This document shows positions 55,495-64,000 of a DNA stretch of 64,000 nt, piece after piece. The first letter of the stretch is position 1, and the number at the start of each line of letters is the position of its first letter. This DNA is from a gamma proteobacterium symbiont of Ctena orbiculata. GTDB taxonomy: Bacteria > Pseudomonadota > Gammaproteobacteria > Chromatiales > Chromatiaceae. A program made the translations under genes and the position numbers. Location of the stretch: contig QBVC01000016.1 of the NCBI GenBank assembly GCA_003058495.1, forward strand, positions 1 to 64,000, written 5' to 3'. The notes under the pieces were generated by a model, which ran no database searches, was not told the origin of the DNA, and worked only from the letters and a program-made list of their open reading frames with translations.

Positions 55495-55924
55495 ATTTCT
55501 CTCCACTTCTATCGGTAATCTGTTAATTACTTGGGAAATCTGTCAGCCGATCAACCCTGTCCCAAGAATCCGCGTGAGCAGGCAATCTTCTCTGACCTGC
55601 ATTCTCAAGGTAAATTCCAGTCAGTGCAATTCATGGAAACCATAATGTCGAGGCCTTATCGGCAGCCTGCCTCGAGCCATCCATGCGCCGCTCCGGGCGC
55701 AGTTATTGAACAGCAATACACAGGATATCAACCCATTTATAACTGTCTATCTATTTGATTTTATTATATTAAATACCAATGCATACGCCAATGTTTCAGC
55801 TTGCCAAGGGGGCTCACCGGGCGCTATCCCCGCCTTCGAGTAACCAAAACTGTTCCACCTCTTAAGCTGGATGATATAGTGGAATATTGAGCAGTCGCCC
55901 CTATCAGCAGGCTTTCAGGTCAAC
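55495..55924. other. Divergent intergenic region
   Basis: A 430-bp gap upstream of the envelope operon and of the 537-residue gene. The right part (55730-55790) is AT-rich and may hold a promoter. No gene or repeat was recognised; a short open frame at 55531-55758 has no family likeness. Confidence 0.4.
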
Positions 55925-57538
55925 ATGTTTGATTTTTTTTCCCACAGGAGCACATCGGCAGCCCAGGCGCTTTTTTACGTGCCGCAACCGGATCCGTTTA
56001 AAAATCCTTTGGTGGAAATCGACCCTGCACAGCTTCGCCAGTGGGCGACAGCCCTGCCGTTCGCCAATCAGACCCAGCTGGCGGAGACCGTCATCACCAG
56101 CCTGAGCCGGCTCAACCGATATCCCGGTCCGGTAAAGAAACGCTCGGAGTTGATGGAGATCTACGCGACACCCTGTATACGACTTAACCACGGCACCGCC
56201 CAGCGCAAGGCGGAAGCCCCGCTCCAGCTGATACGCCGGGTGATGCTGGAGATGGCCTACGGCTACAGCCATATCGCCAATGAATGCACCAACACCAGAG
56301 CCAATCGAAAAAACCTGCAGCGCCTCACGCATGCAATCTACCATGCAATCAAGTACTACGTACTCGAGTACCTGCTGGCCTGTGAGGATTTTGACTGCAG
56401 GAGCGGCCAGGTTTATCGCCATGTCACTCGCTTGATGACCTACGCCGAAGAGCAGAATATCCAACAGATTCAGATCGAGGATAACGATCAGCACCAACCC
56501 GAACACGCCACCATAAATCATCAGTACAACCGCTTTCTGCTGCTGTTGCTCCTTGACCCCTGCCATCTGCAGCAGGGTGAACCCCGGTTGTGCTTCGATT
56601 TTCTCGTCGGTCTGGCCGGAAAGGCCCATATCACCCCGGCAACCGCCGAGACCGACCCCACGGGCCGATATGTCATCGACAGGCTGGGCGAGGTATCTCC
56701 CTATCTTTTCCATCCCGATTGCCTGGACAAGCTGCCGCAGCCACGTTTTGCCCTGTTCGATCTCAGCCCGGTCAGCAAGGGACTGCATAAGCAGCTCAGA
56801 CAGATGGAGAGATCCGAACAGGGAAAACCCCAAGCCATCACGAAACTGACGATGCACGAGGCCACCAATCTGCTGGCGAGAATGCTGAAGTCCTGGCACA
56901 TCCGCCTGAAGCGCGACAGCGAACGCCACTCCACCTCCGGAGAGGTTTCGCTGTGGATTGGTATCGACTCGATCTATACCTACCTCAACGGTAAGAGCAT
57001 AACAACAGAGGCAACGGATGATGAGATCGATATGACCCAGCATGGCGGCATCCAGGCTGATGGTGGATCCGCAGAGAGTCATCAAATCTCGGCCGTGCGC
57101 ACCAACCAAAGCCGTTCCGGCGTCGCCCTGAAGATTGTCAAGAACAGCACCAGCCTACCGTTAGTCGGCGAACTGGTACTCTTTTCCAGTCACCAGCAAC
57201 GCAAGGAGAGTGACTGGAAACTCGGCATTGTGAAACGGGCGTTGAGCTGTAATGAAGAGCTGCTGGATATCGGAATCCAGTTCATTCTCGGCAGCATCGA
57301 ACCCATCACCCTGCGCCTGGCAAATCAGCAACAGGCCCCGGAGGAGGTGAAGGACCGGCCGGCTATCTTTATCGACCAGGGGCACACCCACCGCAGCTCC
57401 CTGATCGTACCGAAAAACTTCTTCGTAATCGGCCAGGAGTACCGGGTCGAGGAGATGGTTCCCGCCCCCACCATCACCCCGCTGCAGCTGCTCGAGACAA
57501 CCGCAAAGTTCGAGCGTTACCGGATCAAGAACAGTTAA
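55925..57538 (+). CDS. Uncharacterised 537-residue protein, possible C-terminal PilZ-like domain
   Basis: A soluble protein with no signal sequence. Residues about 1-350 are mostly alpha-helical, with Lys/Arg-rich and Gln-rich segments and no motif I recognise. Residues about 385-480 contain beta strands (VALKIVKNSTSLPLVGELVLF, WKLGIVKRALSCNEELLDIGIQFI) that resemble a divergent PilZ barrel, but RxxxR and DxSxxG motifs are not clear. A role in c-di-GMP or surface regulation is only suggested. Convergent with YihY, 10 bases apart. Confidence 0.6.
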   Translation: MFDFFSHRSTSAAQALFYVPQPDPFKNPLVEIDPAQLRQWATALPFANQTQLAETVITSLSRLNRYPGPVKKRSELMEIYATPCIRLNHGTAQRKAEAPLQLIRRVMLEMAYGYSHIANECTNTRANRKNLQRLTHAIYHAIKYYVLEYLLACEDFDCRSGQVYRHVTRLMTYAEEQNIQQIQIEDNDQHQPEHATINHQYNRFLLLLLLDPCHLQQGEPRLCFDFLVGLAGKAHITPATAETDPTGRYVIDRLGEVSPYLFHPDCLDKLPQPRFALFDLSPVSKGLHKQLRQMERSEQGKPQAITKLTMHEATNLLARMLKSWHIRLKRDSERHSTSGEVSLWIGIDSIYTYLNGKSITTEATDDEIDMTQHGGIQADGGSAESHQISAVRTNQSRSGVALKIVKNSTSLPLVGELVLFSSHQQRKESDWKLGIVKRALSCNEELLDIGIQFILGSIEPITLRLANQQQAPEEVKDRPAIFIDQGHTHRSSLIVPKNFFVIGQEYRVEEMVPAPTITPLQLLETTAKFERYRIKNS

Positions 57539-57548
57539 ACCCGGGGCC

Positions 57549-58781
57549 CTAGAGCAGCTCGATGAGGGGGCGCTGCATGGTCTCCTTCAAACTGCGGTTC
57601 GCCTGCTCGATCAGGGTGCGAAATTCATCGGATACCGCCGGCAACCGGTCCCCATCCGGCAGCACATAGGCATCGGAGCTGTAGAGCTCAGCCAGTGTGA
57701 CCTCCCGAAGGTCCCGCGCCAGCACCCACCCCTTGTCATCCGCGAGCAGCACCAGGCGTGCCCGCTGCAGCGAATCGAGCAGTGATTCGAGTTGGCTCTC
57801 GGAACAATCGTCGAGCCGCGCCTGGAACTGATCCGTCGTGGTCGACCGACCCTGGTGCTGGGCTTCACGCAGCACCCGGATGATATCCAGGGCCAACAGG
57901 AACCTGTCCCCCCTCTGTTGGCGCCGTTCGCGCCAATGGTACCGATAGATGCCGAGACAGTAGGTAAACTCTGCGCCGAGCAGGGTTACCAACCAGGAGA
58001 GATAGAGCCAGATGAGAAAGATGGGAACCACCGCCAGGGCCCCGTAGATGGCCTCATAGGTCGGGAAGGTGGTGACATAGAGGGCAAATCCCCTTTTGCT
58101 CGCCTCAAACAGCAGCGCCGCGACCACGCCCCCCGCAACCGCGTGGCGCAACATCACCGAACGGTTGGGGACCAGCGCGTAGAGCAGGGTGAAGGCAAGC
58201 GCCGAGATCAGGATCGGCATCATGCCAAGCAGCCTTGATCTGAGCAGTGCCACCGTTTCCGCATCACTGAAGAAGGGAATGGAAACCAGGTAGGAGGTCA
58301 CGCCCACGCTGATGACTATCAATATCGGGCCGAGGGAGAGAATTGCCCAATAGACCGTGAACTTGGCCAGTGCCGGGCGCTTCCGCCTGACATGCCATAT
58401 GGTATTGAAGGCCTTGTCGATATTGCTCATCAGCAACAGCGCCACCAGGATCAGAAACAGGAATCCCACCCCGGTGAGCTGCGCCGCCTTCTGGCTGAAG
58501 TTCTTCAGATGCTGATGCACGGCCTCACCCGCCGCGGGGACGAAGTTCTGGAACAGGAAGTCTTCAATCTGCGCCGAGATCCGCTCAGAGACGGGGAAAA
58601 TGGAAAACAGTGCCAGCATGACCGTCATCAGCGGCACCAGTGAGAGCAGGGTGGTATAGGTCAATGGGGCCACATGTCGAATCCCGTCGCCGTTGACGAA
58701 ATGGTCCATCCACAACCAAAGAAAGGATTTGATATGCCCTAGCGTCGAAACAACGCCTGTGTTGACAGCTGTCTGGTTCAT
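57549..58781 (-). CDS. YihY/virulence factor BrkB-family membrane protein
   Basis: A 410-residue protein with about six membrane spans (residues about 20-260) and a C-terminal cytoplasmic region with a predicted winged-helix. Matches YihY along its length, including LTYTTLLSLVPLMTV, VALLLMSNIDKAFNTIWHVRR and LVTLLGAEFTYCL. The old name RNase BN is wrong for this family. Start taken at the ATG at 58781; an upstream ATG at 58820 is in frame. The transported or sensed substrate is unknown. Confidence 0.88.
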   Translation of the reverse strand: MNQTAVNTGVVSTLGHIKSFLWLWMDHFVNGDGIRHVAPLTYTTLLSLVPLMTVMLALFSIFPVSERISAQIEDFLFQNFVPAAGEAVHQHLKNFSQKAAQLTGVGFLFLILVALLLMSNIDKAFNTIWHVRRKRPALAKFTVYWAILSLGPILIVISVGVTSYLVSIPFFSDAETVALLRSRLLGMMPILISALAFTLLYALVPNRSVMLRHAVAGGVVAALLFEASKRGFALYVTTFPTYEAIYGALAVVPIFLIWLYLSWLVTLLGAEFTYCLGIYRYHWRERRQQRGDRFLLALDIIRVLREAQHQGRSTTTDQFQARLDDCSESQLESLLDSLQRARLVLLADDKGWVLARDLREVTLAELYSSDAYVLPDGDRLPAVSDEFRTLIEQANRSLKETMQRPLIELL

Positions 58782-58886
58782 TACTGAAATCCATGTTTTT
58801 TCTCTATCGAATCGAGGCAACCGATTCTGGAGCCATTCTCTCTGTACGGATACAATGACGCCAAATCAAATTTGAGGCAATCCGCC

Positions 58887-59871
<985 letters not shown>

Positions 59872-59884
59872 CCCTGTTACCCGA

Positions 59885-60565
59885 ATGCCGGTCCAGTTGC
59901 CTCTCAGTCTCAGCATCCGGCCCAGGGTCGATTTCTCCGCCTTCATCGCCGGACGCAATGGCGAGGCGGTCTCCCGGCTGCGCGGCGAATCGGATCCCTT
60001 GATCTATCTATGGGGGGTATCCGGCAGCGGCAAGAGTCACCTGCTCCAGGCCTGTTGTCACCAGGAGCAGCTGGAGCAGGGCCAGCCCGCCTACCTGCCC
60101 TTCAAATCCGAACACGGACTGGAGCCGGCGATGCTGGAAGGGCTCGAGAGCTTCTCCCTGGTCTGTCTCGACGACCTGGAGGTCTTGGCGGCCAGGGAGG
60201 ATTGGGAATTGGCCATCTTCAGCCTCTTCAATCAGCTGAGGGAGGCGGGGTCGCGGCTGATCGTCAGCAGCGACCGTCCCCCCGCGCAGCTGCCGCTCAA
60301 GCTCGCCGACCTCGCCTCGAGACTGACCTGGGGACCCTGTTACCAGCTGTTTCCATTGAACGATGAGGAGCGCCTGGAACTGCTGATTCGCAGCGCCGAG
60401 CGCAGGGGCATGACCATGAGTGTGGAGATAGCCAACTTCCTGTTGCAGCGAACCCCCAGGGACATCCACTATCTGACCCTGCTCATCGAACGGCTCGACC
60501 GGGCCTCACTTGCCGCACAGCGGCGCCTGACCATACCATTTGTGCGTGAAATCCTGAATCTGTAA
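59885..60565 (+). CDS. hda: DnaA regulatory inactivator Hda
   Basis: A 226-residue AAA+ protein related to DnaA domain III. It has an N-terminal beta-clamp-binding motif (VQLPLSLS), Walker A GVSGSGKS (44-51), Walker B LVCLDDLEVL, sensor 1 LIVSSDRPP and a C-terminal lid with FLLQRTPRDIHYL. It stimulates hydrolysis of DnaA-ATP with the sliding clamp to prevent re-initiation. A marker of gamma- and related proteobacteria. It begins 13 bases after wrbA. Confidence 0.94.
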   Translation: MPVQLPLSLSIRPRVDFSAFIAGRNGEAVSRLRGESDPLIYLWGVSGSGKSHLLQACCHQEQLEQGQPAYLPFKSEHGLEPAMLEGLESFSLVCLDDLEVLAAREDWELAIFSLFNQLREAGSRLIVSSDRPPAQLPLKLADLASRLTWGPCYQLFPLNDEERLELLIRSAERRGMTMSVEIANFLLQRTPRDIHYLTLLIERLDRASLAAQRRLTIPFVREILNL

Positions 60566-60603
60566 AGGGATATACTTGGGCCATACAGAATGGAGGTATT
60601 GCT

Positions 60604-60924
60604 ATGACAACCATCCAGGAGACGATACAACAGAAGCTCGAATCCGCATTCTCCCCCCTGCATCTGGAAGTGATCAACGAAAGCCACATGCACAACGTGC
60701 CGGAAGGCTCGGAGTCCCATTTCAAGATCGTGGTCGTCAGCGACGCCTTCAAGGGCGAGCGATTGATCAACCGCCATCGCCAGGTGAACAAGCTCCTGGC
60801 CGAGGAGTTGCAAGCTGGCGTTCATGCCATCGCGCTGCATACCCTGACCCCCGAAGACTGGTTCGATCAGGGGGGCAGGACCGCCGACTCCCCGCCCTGC
60901 CTGGGGGGCTCGAAACAGGCCTGA
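60604..60924 (+). CDS. bolA: BolA-family protein
   Basis: A 106-residue BolA protein: IQQKLESAFSPLHLEVINES near the start, the conserved His in SHMHNVPEG, SHFKIVVVSDAFKGERLINRHRQVNKLL (in parts) with the helix-turn-helix-like segment, and HALALHT-type end (HAIALHTLTPEDW). BolA proteins bind [2Fe-2S] clusters with monothiol glutaredoxins and affect morphology and biofilm genes. GGAGG ribosome-binding site. Its 3' end is 42 bases from the second inverted-repeat element. Confidence 0.93.
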   Translation: MTTIQETIQQKLESAFSPLHLEVINESHMHNVPEGSESHFKIVVVSDAFKGERLINRHRQVNKLLAEELQAGVHAIALHTLTPEDWFDQGGRTADSPPCLGGSKQA

Positions 60925-60966
60925 AAAGGCGCATCTCGCAGGTGGCCGCTCGACCCAAATCTCGAG

Positions 60967-61200
60967 TAAGTCCGCAAATGAAAGCGAATAAACGCAAATT
61001 AAGAATTTATTAGGGCCCTAAATGGCAGGTTGGCACAATGGCCTGCGGTTATTACCCCAGGCTCACTCGATAGTTGGTGGCTTGAAAAAAATAGAATAGG
61101 GCAGGCTTTTACACGCTGTTGGCTCGAAATGATTCCGGAAACAAAGAGTTATCCAATAAACAGTTCTATTTGCGTTTATTCGCGTTCATTTGCGGACTTA
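60967..61200. repeat. Inverted-repeat-bounded element 2 (234 bp)
   Basis: A 33-bp terminal inverted repeat (60967-60999 and 61168-61200; 32 of 33 bases match) around a 168-bp interior that is AT-richer than its surroundings and encodes nothing credible. The termini match those of the 394-bp element at 26852-27245 (core GCGAATAAACGCAAAT), but the interiors are unrelated. It too lies between convergent genes, bolA and the DegS-like protease. No target-site duplication is obvious. Confidence 0.75.
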
Positions 61201-61268
61201 ACGACCCAACACACAATCATCAAGCCACCCACCGTATGGCTGAGCATTCCTGGTAATCAGTAACAACA

Positions 61269-62390
61269 TCACTTGTGCTGCAGTACCAGGTCGAGTTCGA
61301 GCGTTTCCCCATTGCGCCAGACCTTGACCTCGACCTGATCACCGACACGAAAATCGTCAAGGCGCCCCAGCAGTTCGTTCACCGTGGTTACCGCGCGGCC
61401 GTCGATCTGCTGAATCACATCGCCCGGAACCACGTCGCCGTTGACATCGATGAAGGTGCCCTGCAGACCGGCCTGCTCGGCGGCCGATCCGACCTCGACC
61501 TGCAACACCAGAACCCCCTCCAAATCGAGCTTGTCCAGGATAACCCGGTTGACCTCCTCGTCCACCGAGACACCGAGGGAGGGTCGCACGTAGCGCCCCT
61601 TGGCGATCAGCTCCGGCACCACCCGGTTGACCGTGTCCACCGGCACCGCGAAACCGATCCCGGCATAGGCCCCGGAAGGGCTGTATATCGCGGTGTTGAT
61701 GCCGATCAGCCGGCCGGCGCTGTCGAGCAGGGGACCGCCGGAGTTGCCCGGATTGATGGCGGCGTCGATCTGGATCAGGTGGTCGATGGCAACCCCGTCA
61801 CGCCCCTCGGAGAGGGAGCGGTCGAGGGCCGAGACCACCCCGGTGGTCAGGGTGTAGTCGAGGCCGAAGGGATTGCCGATGGCAAAGACCTTCTGCCCCA
61901 CCTTGAGATCGTCGCTGCTGCCGACGGGCACCGGGGGCGGCCGGTCGAAGGGAACCCGGATGCGCAGCACCGCCAGGTCGTGGTCGGGACTGCTGCCGAT
62001 CAGCACCGCGCGATAACTGCGCCCGTCGTTGAGCCGTACATTGGCCTCCGACGCCTCGGCGATGACGTGGTGATTGGTCACCAGGTGGCCCAGGTCGTCC
62101 CAGATGAAACCCGAGCCCGTGCCCTGGGGCAGGCTGAGGATGTCCCGGGTCCAGGGATTGCGCACCCGCTGCAGCGTCGTGATGTAGACCACCGATGGGC
62201 TCGACTGCTGAAAGATCTCCACGGTCGCCTTCTCGTCCGCCGCCAGATCGCCCCGGGGGGTGACGATCCGGGGCTCGGTGGTGAGGCTGACGATCCAGCG
62301 CTCGAGCAGCGGCAGGAAGGTCCAGGCCAGGAGAAGCAGCAGCAGGCCGCCGACGATGAACTTGACCCGCCGCAGATAGGGATCACCCAT
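61269..62390 (-). CDS. DegS-like membrane-anchored serine protease
   Basis: A 373-residue HtrA-family protease: N-terminal membrane anchor (about 10-28), trypsin-like domain with triad His108 (TNHHVI), Asp138 (DHDLAV) and Ser217 (NPGNSGGPL), and one PDZ domain at the C-terminus (VLVLQVEVGSAAEQAGL). The single PDZ and anchor match DegS/AlgW, which senses misfolded outer-membrane proteins and cleaves the anti-sigma-E factor RseA. The RseA and sigma-E genes are not in this window. DegQ, with two PDZs, is unlikely. Confidence 0.92.
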   Translation of the reverse strand: MGDPYLRRVKFIVGGLLLLLLAWTFLPLLERWIVSLTTEPRIVTPRGDLAADEKATVEIFQQSSPSVVYITTLQRVRNPWTRDILSLPQGTGSGFIWDDLGHLVTNHHVIAEASEANVRLNDGRSYRAVLIGSSPDHDLAVLRIRVPFDRPPPVPVGSSDDLKVGQKVFAIGNPFGLDYTLTTGVVSALDRSLSEGRDGVAIDHLIQIDAAINPGNSGGPLLDSAGRLIGINTAIYSPSGAYAGIGFAVPVDTVNRVVPELIAKGRYVRPSLGVSVDEEVNRVILDKLDLEGVLVLQVEVGSAAEQAGLQGTFIDVNGDVVPGDVIQQIDGRAVTTVNELLGRLDDFRVGDQVEVKVWRNGETLELDLVLQHK

Positions 62391-62467
62391 GGTGAACGCT
62401 CAACCCCGGCCAGAAGCGGCCTGCTGCGGGGCCTGACAGGGCACCGCGTCCCTTTCCCGCGACCCCT

Positions 62468-63829
62468 CTAGTCACGCTGGCTGAAATAGTCCCTGGTGAG
62501 GGCAAACACCACCGGGCTCAAAAGCAGCAGCGCGATCAGGTTGGGAATCGCCATCAGGGCGTTGAGGGTGTCCGCCACCAGCCAGACGAAGTTGAGGAAC
62601 TCCTGCGCCACCGCGCCCAGTGGAATCATCAGGATCCAGGCCACGCGGAACGGGGTGATCGAACGGATCCCAAACAGATACTCGACGCAGCGCTCCCCAT
62701 AGACGCTCCATCCCAGGATGGTGGTGAAGGCGAACACCGCCAGTCCCAGGGAGACCACATAACTGCCGATCCCGGGCAGGGCGGTCTCAAACGCCAGGGA
62801 TGAGAGGGCGGAACTGGTCTCACCACTGGTCCAGGCACCGGTCACCACGATGGCCAGGCCGGTGATGGAGCAGACGATGATGGTGTCGATGAAGGTGCCG
62901 AGCATCGCCACCGAACCCTGGCGCACCGGATTGTCGGTTGCCGCCGCGGCGTGGGCGATGGGGGCACTGCCCAGACCCGCCTCGTTGGAAAAGATCCCCC
63001 TGGCGACACCGAACTGGATGGTGAGCCAGACGGCGGCGCCGGCAAACCCGCCGGTGGCGGCGGTCGGGGTGAAGGCCTCGCTGACGATCAGCGCCAGGGC
63101 ATTGGGTATGGCACCGGCATAGAGCACCAGCACCACAAATCCGGAAAGCAGGTAGGCCACCGCCATGAACGGCACCAGCTTGCCGGCCACCTCGGCGATG
63201 CGACGGATACCGCCGATCAAAACCAGCGCGGCCAGAATCGCCATCACCAGGCCCGTCACCCAGGGCGCGATCTGCAATCCCTCGTTGGCCGACAAGGCAT
63301 TGGCCACCGAGTTGGCCTGCACCGTGTTGCCGATGCCGAAGCCCGCGAGGGCACCGAAGATGGCGAAGAGGGTACCCAACCAGGCCCATTTGGCGTCCAG
63401 GCCGTTCTTGATGTAGTACATGGGGCCGCCCACATGATTGCCGTTGTCGTCCACCTCGCGATAGCGCACGGCGAGCACGGCCTCGGCATATTTGGTGGCC
63501 ATGCCCACCAGGGCGGTGCACCACATCCAGAAGATGGCCCCCGGTCCGCCGATGGCGATCGCCGTCGCCACGCCGGCGATGTTACCGGTGCCGATGGTGG
63601 CGGAAAGCGAGGTCATGAGGGCGTTGAAGGGGCTGATTTCACCCTCGCCCAGCCCCTCGCGCCCGCGCCACAGCATGCGGAAACCGTAGCCGAGGCGGGC
63701 CAGGGGCATCAGCTTCAGCCCGACCATAAGAAACAGGCCAGTGCCCAGAATCAGCACCAGCATCAGCGGACCCCAGACGATACCGTTCAACCATTCAATA
63801 AGTTCAGTGACGCTATCCACCCCTTGCAC
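62468..63829 (-). CDS. Alanine/glycine:cation symporter (AGCS)
   Basis: A 453-residue transporter with about 11 membrane spans. AGCS signatures: TGNIAGVATAIAIGGPGAIFWMW, the SNEAGLGSAPIAHAAAAT segment and GWSVYGERCVEYLFG near the end. It takes up alanine or glycine with Na+. It is separated from the protease gene by 77 bases and transcribed in the same direction. Its upstream region (63830-64000) runs to the window edge and shows no other gene. Confidence 0.93.
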   Translation of the reverse strand: MQGVDSVTELIEWLNGIVWGPLMLVLILGTGLFLMVGLKLMPLARLGYGFRMLWRGREGLGEGEISPFNALMTSLSATIGTGNIAGVATAIAIGGPGAIFWMWCTALVGMATKYAEAVLAVRYREVDDNGNHVGGPMYYIKNGLDAKWAWLGTLFAIFGALAGFGIGNTVQANSVANALSANEGLQIAPWVTGLVMAILAALVLIGGIRRIAEVAGKLVPFMAVAYLLSGFVVLVLYAGAIPNALALIVSEAFTPTAATGGFAGAAVWLTIQFGVARGIFSNEAGLGSAPIAHAAAATDNPVRQGSVAMLGTFIDTIIVCSITGLAIVVTGAWTSGETSSALSSLAFETALPGIGSYVVSLGLAVFAFTTILGWSVYGERCVEYLFGIRSITPFRVAWILMIPLGAVAQEFLNFVWLVADTLNALMAIPNLIALLLLSPVVFALTRDYFSQRD

Positions 63830-64000
63830 CCCTCTTTTTTTGGTTAAACCTCAAAAGTTTAGCTGGCCTCCATCGGCAACCGGCAGGCATCAGCGAATCG
63901 CTCGTTGACAACACCGCACACCAGCAAACCCTCCCATGGATGGCCCACTATACACATCCCGGGTAGCTGAACTCAAAAGGAAACCCGACCCATGCAAAAA

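Overview
The window reads as chromosome of a free-living or symbiotic gammaproteobacterium, probably of the Chromatiales/sulfur-oxidiser kind. The class rests on hda, fabA, classical argA (kinase-like plus GNAT), an OxyR with cysteines at 199 and 208, sfsA, bolA, a DegS-like protease and cpdA. The finer placement is inference from an octaheme tetrathionate-reductase-type cytochrome, a tandem rhodanese, many c-di-GMP proteins and an actinobacterial/yeast-type LeuA. No rRNA, tRNA, CRISPR array, phage or transposase gene was seen.

Layout. 1-7.2 kb: lipoproteins, a HAD hydrolase, a tandem rhodanese, a Kef-like antiporter, and a hemerythrin overlapping a diguanylate cyclase with a phospho-acceptor-less receiver, with AT-rich gaps. 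7.2-12.1 kb: a two-gene signalling unit, a CheB-CheR-PAS fusion followed by PAS-GGDEF-EAL. 12.9-17.7 kb: small enzymes and domain proteins (M1-like lipoprotein peptidase, isochorismatase fold, DUF427, DUF302, GlcG-like, PilZ). 17.9-28.5 kb: argE-argA, a membrane protein with degenerate GGDEF, a DUF5666 lipoprotein, Lrp divergent from leuA, argG. 28.7-33.7 kb: a heme-c sensor diguanylate cyclase, a REC-TPR protein with its own histidine kinase, and a NarX/DegS-type kinase. 33.9-38.2 kb: DUF533 protein and the ilvB-ilvH-ilvC branched-chain cluster. 38.4-42.6 kb: DUF4124, a MIF homologue, octaheme cytochrome with cytochrome b. 42.7-50.5 kb: proS, fabA, nucleoside transporter with aldolase/dehydrogenase fusion, oxyR, cpdA. 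50.5-55.5 kb: sfsA, a proline-rich exported protein, and an envelope operon (TlpA, thioredoxin, TolC, adaptor, acylphosphatase). 55.9-64 kb: a 537-residue unknown, YihY, arsC-wrbA-hda-bolA, a DegS-like protease and an alanine/sodium symporter.

Themes. Branched-chain and arginine synthesis genes are concentrated here (argE, argA, argG, leuA, ilvBHC, Lrp). C-di-GMP and two-component signalling is dense: four GGDEF proteins with intact signatures, one degenerate, one EAL, one clear PilZ.

The most unusual non-genic signal is a pair of inverted-repeat-bounded elements (26852-27245 and 60967-61200). They share about 31-bp termini but have unrelated interiors, and both lie between convergent genes. 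A different AT-rich repeat lies between ilvH and ilvC. Many start codons are GTG or TTG; where a better ribosome-binding site supports an internal ATG, that start was chosen and stated.
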